Below, piece after piece: positions 1 to 6,630 of a stretch of DNA of 14,509 bases; position 1 is the first letter of the stretch; every line of letters begins with the position of its first letter. The DNA is from Tetmemena sp. SeJ-2015 (taxonomy: Eukaryota; Ciliophora; Spirotrichea; Sporadotrichida; Oxytrichidae). Below the pieces are notes generated by a model, which saw only the letters and a program-made list of their open reading frames with translations, did not search any database and was not told the DNA's origin. Where the stretch lies: contig JAJKFJ010024440.1 of NCBI GenBank assembly GCA_027382625.1, positions 1-14,509 of the forward strand, read 5' to 3'. A program made the translations under genes and the position numbers.

Positions 1-873
1 GATCATAGTTTGAATAAGCAGCCGCGGTATGTATATATTAATTTGGGCTTAAAAAATTTCCGGAATTAAATTGTAAATTTAATTCGATTAATTCAATTTT
101 ACATTTCATTCTGATTTCTACAATAGTGGAGTAGGTAAAATTAAAAAGAAGCATATAATAATTTAGAGTTAATAAAAAATTCCTATCATGGTTCATGAGC
201 GCAGTTGTATCCTCTTTTTAGAGTTGCGATTGAATTATCTTGGATGATGTTTTGTTTTTGGGTAACCTATTCCTTTACGAGGTTTGTTGAAGATTTGCTT
301 AATTGACTATATTAGTGGAATCTTATCTTATTCTCTTTGACGTGGAGGTGGATGCTTTAACTTATTTGGCTTTAATTCTTCCTTAGCTTTGATAGAGGTC
401 TTCTATCTGCTGCTGTTCACTGTGCTTTCGAACTTAAAACTCTAGCTCTTCCATATCCCGCATCTCATCATAGTTGCCTGACCTCTCATTAAAACCTATA
501 TCAAGTCAGCTCTTACTATTTCTTACCTCCCCATTTATCTATCAAATCGTCGTCGTCATCTTGTCCTTAATTGATAATCACTGTTCCCCTAAAATCCTCT
601 ATTTCTAAATCATCTCGATTCTCTTCCAATTGCTTCTGCTATACAACACAAAAATTGTCAATTAGGAAGTATAAAGTCCATTAAAATACTTATATTGATA
701 TGATTTGATTTCAAGGCTTTCTTGTTGTACCAATTTACTTTTGTTCTTTGACGAACTTTCGACAAGACTTTGATTGAAGTTTCTGACTGGACTGAGAGAG
801 CTCTCTGGAGTCCTATCTTAAATCAGATCCTACAGCAGCTGCTAGCACTTATTTATCAAACTAGATTCTCCAT
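1..873 (-). CDS. Gene C: acidic Gln-rich protein of unknown function, 3' end beyond window
   Basis: Minus-strand gene starting at the ATG at 873-871 (first residues MENLAAAVGSDLRQDSRE) and still open at base 1, so the C-terminus is missing. About 207 codons are visible after removing four IESs (842-860, 632-715, 485-509, 50-172). TAA and TAG are read as Gln throughout. The protein is Ser/Gln-rich at first, has an acidic run (DDDDD, around residue 75), then a charged Gln/Glu stretch (MRDMEELEFQVRKHSEQQQ) that may be helical or coiled-coil, then a basic Ser/Thr/Gln-rich part. I see no signal peptide, membrane segment or catalytic motif and do not recognise the family. A rival reading of the first MDS in another frame is also open from about 930 to 725 but has no ATG. 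The reading chosen joins to the ATG with two pointers. It is divergent from gene A, 542 bp away. Confidence 0.7.
50..172. other. IES in gene C, pointer TAAAAAATT (123 bp)
   Basis: The 9-bp repeat lies at 50-58 and 173-181. The removed part is very AT-rich. Excision keeps the frame and joins HDRNF to LSPNQYIHTAAAYSNYD on the minus strand. Confidence 0.8.
485..509. other. IES in gene C, pointer CTC (25 bp)
   Basis: CTC at 485-487 and 510-512. It removes an in-frame TGA and shifts frame so that minus-strand GGKKQQE joins RSGNYDEMRD. Confidence 0.78.
632..715. other. IES in gene C, pointer GCTT (84 bp)
   Basis: GCTT at 632-635 and 716-719. It joins QIGTTRK to QLEENRDDLEIEDF. An alternative pair CCAATT (626-631, 730-735) would serve the competing frame that lacks a start codon. 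Confidence 0.6.
842..860. other. IES in gene C, pointer CTAG (19 bp)
   Basis: CTAG at 842-845 and 861-864. Removal eliminates the TGA five codons after the ATG and joins MENL to AAAVGSDL. Confidence 0.65.
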
Positions 874-1415
874 TAATTTAAAACAGAGAGATTAAAAATA
901 GCTATAATTTTTCTTTGGTTACTTTATAATGAATACTCTAAGTCAGTCAGCTGTTCTTCTTTAACTTTATTGCATGAGTGAAAGAAAATTTAAAAAATTT
1001 TTGGATAAAAAGGTAATATTTATTATCCACTATTTATTTATGATTTTTTGAATTTGCTCAATACTCTCTGTGTAAGATTTGAGTCTTGTTATTTACTCAG
1101 GAGTTTGAAATTGTTAAATATTGTTGTTTCTCTGCCATTAAGATTGCCTTCCTTGCAAAAGCATGTTCTTTAGCTCCTTATCTTAGATTTAATTTCGCAT
1201 TTTATTTACTTAAACTCAGTTTACTACAATTTTATAACTTCAATAAATAAATCTAAGAATGGATCTATTTCTTATAAACTCTAGTGCTTTTATCAATACT
1301 CACTTATCATAATAATAGATTAATAAATATTGCTTTTATATGCTTCTCTTTGAGAGAGTGAGTAAGATAGGAGGTTGATTTGGAGTAGAAATGATAGAAA
1401 GAGTTAATTATAAAA
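874..1415. other. Intergenic, between divergent genes C and A
   Basis: 542 bp of AT-rich DNA holding the 5' flanks of two divergent genes. I find no convincing coding frame, telomere repeat or RNA gene. In a hypotrich it should include both chromosome-end regions and any eliminated spacer, but no boundary can be placed by eye. Confidence 0.6.
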
Positions 1416-3880
1416 ATGAATAGTGTATTGTTATCTTAGCCACATCAATCCAATCTCACAAAAGTACAAATTGAAACCAACTCAGAAGTCTACAAATCAA
1501 ATGACATAGTCATCGGCAAGGTCAAAATACTACTCAACGATGACATTTTGAAAGGAAGCATGATTACACTACAACTATGCGGCAGAGAGAAGACTCAGTG
1601 GCAGACGCTAGCAGAAAATCCAGGCTCAGATGATAAACTGACGCACACGGGATATAATGAAATCGTCAATTACCATCACATACTTTACACTTTCTATCAT
1701 ACAAAATATTTTGCTATTTCAAAGAGAGCATCAAGCCAAACACTCTAATTACTCTGCCTTTTCAGTTTACTCTTACAGTTAACATTTATACTCTTAACAT
1801 TTATATGTATTCTTCCGAGCAATCTGCCCTCAAGCTTTCTTTTCCATTCAGGTAAACTCATTATTTCTTTTTTAATGTGAAAATTTAAGATAATTGCTTT
1901 ACAAAGGACAGAGTGAGTATAAAGTACAAGTTAAGGGCTAAGTTAGTAAGCTTGTTTGCAGTTGGTTCCTCAGGTTAAAATAATAATACTTCATCTTCTG
2001 CTTATCAACAGGGTCATAATACATCCACGCACTCTCATAACTCGCAAAACAATTCCTCCGAAGATAGTTTTATCCTCAAAGGCCTCGGGGCTCAGCAATA
2101 GCAAGTGCTACAGGCTTCGCTTGAGGATGTATGCGCTTAGAAGAGATTCTACATATAGTAATAAAATGCGCTCGACAAAGATCAGTAGCACATTACCATC
2201 TAGCACAGCATTCGTAACATGCTTATTTTCAAATAGGGATAAACGAACATCGATATTTATACAGAACAAGAAACATTTATAAACTTTTAGTCGTTATTGA
2301 AGATGTGTATCTTATTTCGGTGTGACCAGGCAGTGGGGGTTATGATGAGAGTTGATAATCAAAAGTCAAATCGCGACCTCAAGTAAATAAAAGTAGAACT
2401 AGTTAGAGAGATCGTCTGTCAGCAGACATCCACCCCTGGAGCTGAGCCGTACCGAGATGAATAAGTACTAATCAGAAATTAGTTCATGGGCCTTTCCAAA
2501 CACGAATTAGAGTAATATAATACATCATTAAGTCATATATGCTTATTAGAGCAAAGTTAATTTGACATAAAACTCAGTGACGTGACAACAGATCAGACTA
2601 GTAATAAATAGCACTATCATAAATTCTAGAAAGACAGGAAGAAAAAGCTCTTTCACGAAGAGCTACGCTTTATGGATTTCATTCCTCCAAGTTGCAAATA
2701 TTCGATGAAGATGCAATGGATTATTTTGTAGTTGCTAAAGTACTTTGATTAGATGTACCTATTTCCTGCGGTTTAGATTCAGTCACTCTGGATTCCTGAT
2801 TGGCAAGAAACTACCCACAGTCAAGTTGCCTATATGGATTCAGTGCCCAGACTTATTACCAGACTAGGAATAGATTCCACTTCAGCCTAGTTCAAACACT
2901 TAAAAGGAGATTCAGGAACTAAATAAATCTGTTCTTTCCTAATCTCAACTAATTTAATCCCCCTCCCAAAATAGATTCTATATCATCACTCTAGATGTTT
3001 TATAGAAGGAAGGTATCTGCTCAGAATGGAAGTAATGGAGGAGGGACAGGCTAACTTCGTAAGGGAAGTAACTCTAGTGGGAGCAGTAACTTTAACAATC
3101 TAAGCAATACAGTTTTGGAGCGCACTTATTCTGCTCCTCAGATAGATACTAGAGCAGCAACTCGCCATCTTAATTTAGATGTGGTGACTATAGAGATTGA
3201 CGAGAGTTAACTTGGTATGATATATTTCGAAGCTGTTTTAGATGAGGAGAGACATTTCAGTTCTATCTAATATGGATATAGAGAACTTTAGGCGGCCCAC
3301 TGCTATCTCTTAACCTTTAATAGACTCACTTAGTAATTTATAACAATAAACTTTTACAAAGATAGATCCACCACCGCTCTAAAGATATGACAATGAAGAC
3401 TCAAAATTAAATGAACAGCTTGAAGAGCAATTACTAGAGAGATAGCAGAGCGCAGATCACGAATCATGATAACTTTTTTGTATTATTTAAAGAATGCAAG
3501 CATGATGATGAATAAGAGGAAAAATAAGTTTGCATGGTGAAGAAGCTCACAAATATCTTCAGGATATCAGATGACATAGATGACGAGGAGATAAAAGAGG
3601 AAGATTATATTTTTAAGATGGAGATGTGATAAATCAAATGCAGCTAACTACTCAAGAGCAGACCCTATCTTCCATACTCTGGATGAGTCCAATACAGATT
3701 CATGATTATATTCCTATACCGGATTCAGCCTACCAAGTCAGCACTCAAAATTTGATTGATAAAGTAGTATTTTTATTCCTAAGAAAGGAAAATTTTTAAA
3801 GCCTCAATTTAATATGAAGGATATAATTACTTTAAATTAATAGAGCACAAGTTGAGGAATAAGATAGTGCAGACTCATGA
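1416..3880 (+). CDS. Gene A: arrestin-fold protein with long Gln/Asp/Glu-rich tail (641 aa after IES removal)
   Basis: Starts at the ATG at 1416 and stops at TGA 3878-3880. TAA/TAG are Gln. The N-terminal arrestin domain (about residues 14-150) shows the strands NDIVIGKVKILL and MITLQLCGREKTQW, then HHILYTF, a PFQF strand and the loop LPSNLPSSF, a hallmark of arrestin-like proteins. A Ser/Asn/Gln-rich insert follows. The C-terminal arrestin domain (about 190-400) has VGVMMRVDNQKS, DLKQIKVELVREI and KLPTVKLPIWIQ. The tail is low-complexity (NGSNGGGTG, acidic SDDIDDEEIKEED). By analogy with alpha-arrestins it is probably a cytosolic adaptor for trafficking or ubiquitination; a client cannot be named. 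Thirteen IESs and one intron-or-IES interrupt it. The frame and domain spacing match gene B after removal. The far C-terminal MDSs (after 3461) rest on short pointers only. Confidence 0.78.
1691..1716. other. IES in gene A, pointer TTTC (26 bp)
   Basis: TTTC at 1691-1694 and 1717-1720. It joins HHILYTF to KESIKPNTLITLPFQF, which matches the arrestin pattern and the paralog B. Confidence 0.85.
1766..1799. other. IES in gene A, pointer TTTA (34 bp)
   Basis: TTTA at 1766-1769 and 1800-1803. It gives PFQFICILPSNLPSSF, the same length as QFKFQIQIPQDMPSSF in gene B. Inside is a 15-bp-offset tandem copy of TTAACATTTATA (1779-1790, 1794-1805). Confidence 0.82.
1852..1906 (+). other. Intron or IES in gene A (55 bp)
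   Basis: It begins GTAAAC and ends ACAAAG, so it fits a GT-AG intron. It is also flanked by AGG (1850-1852, 1905-1907), so pointer-based excision would give the identical product: FLFHSG joined to QSEYKVQVKGQV. Confidence 0.7.
1942..1960. other. IES in gene A, pointer GTT (19 bp; boundary ambiguous)
   Basis: A frame change is required between KVQVKGQV and GSSGQNNNTSSS. GTT at 1942 and 1961 gives it. GTT at 1954 and 1961 (7 bp) would also do so, keeping SKL. Confidence 0.55.
2275..2313. other. IES in gene A, pointer ATTT (39 bp)
   Basis: ATTT at 2275-2278 and 2314-2317. It keeps the frame. After removal the stretch TEQETFRCDQAVGVMMRVDN has exactly the spacing of IDKDAFMPHEVLKITLELDN in gene B. 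Confidence 0.8.
2506..2544. other. IES in gene A, pointer ATTAGAG (39 bp)
   Basis: ATTAGAG at 2506-2512 and 2545-2551. It is frame-neutral and has no TGA, so only the repeat and the paralog alignment reveal it. It joins SKHELE to QSQFDIKLSDV. Confidence 0.85.
2693..2711. other. IES in gene A, pointer TGCAA (19 bp)
   Basis: TGCAA at 2693-2697 and 2712-2716. It shifts into the frame carrying CTYFLRFRFSHSGFLIGKKL, which aligns with CRYFVEINFEHNGLTFGKSI of gene B. Confidence 0.88.
2927..3014. other. IES in gene A, pointer ATCTG (88 bp)
   Basis: ATCTG at 2927-2931 and 3015-3019. It joins the Gln-rich IQELNK to the Gly/Ser-rich SAQNGSNGGGTG with the needed frame change. Confidence 0.72.
3189..3276. 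other. IES in gene A, pointer TATAGAGA (88 bp)
   Basis: The 8-bp repeat lies at 3189-3196 and 3277-3284. It joins HLNLDVVTIE to NFRRPTAISQPL and avoids the TGA at 3388. TTTAGATG (3174, 3237) also repeats here but does not give the right frame. Confidence 0.82.
3461..3509. other. IES in gene A, pointer GAAT (49 bp)
   Basis: GAAT at 3461-3464 and 3510-3513. It removes the TGA at 3467 and joins QQSADHE to QEEKQVCMVKKLTN. Confidence 0.7.
3603..3627. other. IES in gene A, pointer GAT (25 bp)
   Basis: GAT at 3603-3605 and 3628-3630. It removes a TGA and joins DDEEIKEED to KSNAANYSRADPIF. Confidence 0.62.
3697..3721. other. IES in gene A, pointer GATTCA (25 bp)
   Basis: GATTCA at 3697-3702 and 3722-3727. 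It removes a TGA and joins LDESNTDS to AYQVSTQNLI. Confidence 0.72.
3755..3768. other. IES in gene A, pointer ATT (14 bp)
   Basis: ATT at 3755-3757 and 3769-3771. It joins STQNLI to FIPKKGKFLKPQF with the needed frame change. It is very short, and boundaries in this AT-rich stretch are uncertain. Confidence 0.5.
3821..3839. other. IES in gene A, pointer ATA (19 bp)
   Basis: ATA at 3821-3823 and 3840-3842. It joins PQFNMKD to RAQVEEQDSADS, followed by TGA at 3878. Confidence 0.55.
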
Positions 3881-4399
3881 ATCTTCTCTAAAAAAGATGA
3901 ATTATAAATGCTTGATATTTGCACATGTGTGATAAATATTTTTTAGTTAACTTGGTGGTATCGCGGTTTTAGATTAAGATTTTGAAAGTAAGTTCTATCT
4001 AGAGCTAGTACTTTAGGCTAAAAAAATGGTATTGTTAAAATTAAGATATGATATTAAAATAAGATGAACATTTCATAAAAGTATCCTTTATGGTAAGGGT
4101 AAGATAGTGAGGATTCTTTGTTTGGAGTGTCAAAGTATAAACAATTTATTTGCATTATATATCTTGTATCAAATTTAAATAGTCATCATCAGAAATCAAT
4201 CTAAAGGAAGAATTTAGATTAATTTATCCAAGATAAAACATAATATTCAAATTAGATCTCAAAAAGTGGAATGCTTTATTTAAATAAAAACTCAATTTGA
4301 ATTAAATAAACAAGGAATATTTTTAAAGATCTGTTTGTTTAAGATAGATGAGTGGATATAGTGTGAGTAGGTAAAATATATATTGTTATTTGAAAGTTA
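3881..4399. other. Intergenic, between tandem arrestin genes A and B
   Basis: 519 bp, AT-rich, holding the 3' flank of A and the 5' flank of B. I found no coding stretch that can be supported and no telomere repeat or RNA gene. A short GTTAACTTGGT motif near 3946 also occurs inside the IES at 3189-3276, probably by chance. Confidence 0.6.
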
Positions 4400-6505
4400 A
4401 TGGGAAACTCAGACTCAAAGAAAGCCTTCACCAAGGGCTCCCTCCTTATTTCACTTTAATTACTACTTGGTTTTAATAATTTTAAACTTGACTAGAAGGA
4501 AATCCTAGCTGGAGAGACCATCACAGGAACTGTCTCCTACTAAACCTATTTATTATTACCCCTTCTTGATTTAAGCTCTCTTGTCTATTATTTAGCTGGA
4601 TGAGGACTTCCCAACAGAGGCAATCACTCTGGAGCTGATCGGAAAGGAGAAGATAACCTGGGACGATGTTTCAAAGCACAACAAACGCAGAAACTCTCTC
4701 ACTCAGGATACAGCCAAGGAAGAAGAAAAGGGCTCATCCAGAGAAAGCATCGAAAAAGGAGCAGCCAGGATGAGCGAGTAAATCAAACGCAAGACTGAGA
4801 AGGCTCTACAAACTAATATAAACATCTTATTTAAGATATTGCTGCAAACTGCTATGTCTTCTTCTGACTCCAAAGGACCCATCAAAAGAGTGTTCATCCA
4901 CATAGACAAGCTCATCCATAAATTCCAACAACCAGGAAAATTAGATTATGATCAATGAGTAGAAGTACACTTTAATTTTAAGGAAAAAATAAGGGAAGAC
5001 AACAGTTCAAGTTCCAGATTTAGATTCCACAGGACATGCCAAGCAGCTTCCTTTTCGTCGGTCAAAGAGACATTATCTCATTTTATTTATCTTTTTTGAC
5101 TCCAAAATTTCAGTTATGTACAAACTTTAATTTAAGCATGACCATTTATAAAACTTGTGGCAAAAATGATCGACTCTACTAACGGCAAGAAATAAGATAT
5201 TTATTTATAGTGTGTTAACATAGAACATATTAAATCGAAGTAGAACTACTTGCCACTCCTGAGCAAGAGGATCTTGATAGTGCATCATCAACCTGAGCTC
5301 ATCAAATTTGATCAGTCTTTCCTTTAGAAACAAGACCTCAAAAACTTCCTCTTCTTTAAGAGTGGGTCTGCACAAGCACTTGCTCACATAGATAAGGATG
5401 CATTCATGCCCCACGAAGTTCTCAAGATCACATTAACTTAAGTTAGTTGTTCATTTCAATATCATTTTATATGTGTATTAATATTTTGATTGGAGTTAGA
5501 TAACAGCTAATCAGAGAAAGACTTAAAACGGGCTGACATAAAGCTCTACCGTGAAATAGTAGTCTCCTCTCAAGGAGCAAATCTGAACTTTAAAGAGATG
5601 CTAATCGATCGCAAATTCGGTATGCTTCAAGCCAAGAGAGCCGACTCCAAGCAAGTGGAATTGCCCCTGTCTCTAGTTAATTTCCTGAACGATAAGTATG
5701 TGAAGAAACTCTGTGAGCAAAAGAAATACCTGGAAGGGGAACTCTAAGGCTGGCTGTATGGGATGCAACCCAGTTTGAAAACCATGCACTTTGAGTGCAG
5801 GTACTTCGTTGAGATAAATTTTGAGCATAACGGTCTCACTTTTGGCAAGTCCATACCCCAAATCATCATCCCTGTTCAGATCTTTTACAACTACAAGAAA
5901 CAGGAGATCATTAATCCCAACAGGCCTCTCCCGCCTAGTCAAAGTCAACGGTAGTTCAATTAGGCAAATCAGAGACCTCCTCAACATTACTAATTGGAGG
6001 AGATCAAGCAGATGCCAAGGTCTTAAGATATGGGCCTCAATTATGTCAGAAATTAACAATATCAAATCGATCCAAGACTCTATTAATAAATCCAAAAGTT
6101 AAATGTTAACCATCATACAATTAATAATGAGCATGTTTATATCAGTAACTTCCTTAATAAGCAGGCTATTTCAATCCCTCAAAAATATTTAATATCTGTG
6201 AGGCTAGCCAGTTGTTTTGGATTAACAAAATTAAGCATAGGTGGCTCACAACTACAACCCCTTCCTTGCGCATTAGAATCATATCATACTTAAATGTATA
6301 GTTATCTTTAATACTGAATTAGAATCACCACGGATAACAGCCGCAATACTTCAATGGTGAAGAATATAACATCCCAGTGGGTATGCCAATCGTCATTGGT
6401 GAAAATGAAGGAGAGGATGAAGTGTACGCTAATCCCTAAGACTAACAGAATTTTGAATATGAAGAGTAAAGAAAGTTCTAAAAATAACCCAAAGTCATTG
6501 ATTGA
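4400..6505 (+). CDS. Gene B: arrestin-fold protein, paralog of gene A (534 aa after IES removal)
   Basis: ATG at 4400 (MGNSDSKKAFTKGSLLISLD), TGA at 6503-6505. The N-terminal arrestin domain includes AGETITGTV, AITLELIGKEKITW, a charged Ser/Lys/Glu insert (residues about 65-110), VFIHIDKLIHKF, FKFQIQIP and the loop DMPSSF. The C-terminal domain includes SKRILIVHHQPEL, FMPHEVLKITLELDNSQSEK, ADIKLYREIVVS, FECRYFVEINFEHN and SIPQIIIPVQIF. The tail is Gln/Asn/Pro-rich and ends acidic (IGENEGEDEVYANPQDQQ). Blocks and spacing match gene A, so the pair is a tandem duplication. MGN at the start resembles an N-myristoylation site (Gly2), but the residues after it are not diagnostic. Ten IESs and no convincing intron. 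Likely an adaptor in membrane trafficking or signalling; the partner is unknown. Convergent with gene D, 125 bp between stops. Confidence 0.82.
4453..4485. other. IES in gene B, pointer ACTT (33 bp)
   Basis: ACTT at 4453-4456 and 4486-4489. Frame-neutral and free of TGA. It joins GSLLISL to DQKEILAGETITG. Confidence 0.82.
4533..4578. other. IES in gene B, pointer TCT (46 bp; boundary ambiguous)
   Basis: A frame change is required between GETITGTV and QLDEDFPTEAITLEL. TCT at 4533 and 4579 supplies it. A 2-bp TC pair (4535, 4584; 49 bp) fits the spacing of gene A one residue better. Confidence 0.6.
4809..4844. other. IES in gene B, pointer CAAACT (36 bp)
   Basis: CAAACT at 4809-4814 and 4845-4850. 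Frame-neutral, AT-rich, without TGA. It joins TEKALQT to AMSSSDSKGPIKR. Confidence 0.8.
4935..4981. other. IES in gene B, pointer GGAAAA (47 bp)
   Basis: GGAAAA at 4935-4940 and 4982-4987. It removes the TGA at 4956-4958 and joins HKFQQPGK to NKGRQQFKFQIQIP. Confidence 0.9.
5078..5109. other. IES in gene B, pointer TCA (32 bp)
   Basis: TCA at 5078-5080 and 5110-5112. It joins FLFVGQRDIIS to VMYKLQF, parallel to QSEYKVQVK of gene A. Confidence 0.75.
5130..5143. other. IES in gene B, pointer ATTTA (14 bp)
   Basis: ATTTA at 5130-5134 and 5144-5148. It shifts frame and joins VMYKLQF to IKLVAKMIDSTNGK. Only 9 bp lie between the repeats. Confidence 0.65.
5187..5237. other. IES in gene B, pointer AAG (51 bp)
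   Basis: AAG at 5187-5189 and 5238-5240. Frame-neutral and strongly AT-rich against its surroundings. It joins MIDSTNGK to QNYLPLLSKRILIV. Confidence 0.7.
5432..5488. other. IES in gene B, pointer ATT (57 bp)
   Basis: ATT at 5432-5434 and 5489-5491. It joins PHEVLKIT to LELDNSQSEKDL. The result has the same spacing as gene A across this strand. Confidence 0.82.
6082..6220. other. IES in gene B, pointer ATTAA (139 bp; boundary ambiguous)
   Basis: A frame change is required between QYQIDPRLY and QQNQAQVAHNYNPF. ATTAA at 6082 and 6221 fits. GTT at 6105 and 6211 (106 bp) also restores frame and would add residues. Confidence 0.65.
6272..6317. other. IES in gene B, pointer ATTAGAATCA (46 bp)
   Basis: A 10-bp perfect repeat at 6272-6281 and 6318-6327. 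Excision shifts frame and joins NPFLAHQNH to HGQQPQYFNGEEYN. Confidence 0.9.
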
Positions 6506-6630
6506 TTAAAATTTATTTCTTCCAAGCATACTAGTTACTCTTTCTCTAGGGCTTAAAAATGTCTAAACTTTAAATAAGTTAACGATAAAGGACTTTGATA
6601 GTAGATTTTTGTAGATTAAGTTAGAATACC

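Noticed and set aside
1956..2282. 108-codon plus ORF at 1956-2282
   Set aside because: Frame 2 over the same interval carries the arrestin sequence matching gene B; this is the out-of-frame shadow.
2776..2844. GATTCAGT repeat (2776, 2837) as an IES in gene A
   Set aside because: Excision would delete GKKLPTVKLPIW, a conserved arrestin strand that aligns with gene B.
3174..3244. TTTAGATG repeat (3174, 3237) as the pointer in gene A
   Set aside because: Its 63-bp spacing does not change frame, while the downstream coding block requires a shift that the TATAGAGA pair supplies.
4703..5414. Minus-strand ORFs at 4703-4915 and 5205-5414
   Set aside because: They are antisense to gene B coding sequence and cross IES boundaries. 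The hydrophobic look comes from complementing charged codons.
5673..6095. 140-codon minus-strand ORF opposite gene B
   Set aside because: It is the antisense shadow of the conserved C-terminal arrestin domain of gene B, and it shows no domain of its own.
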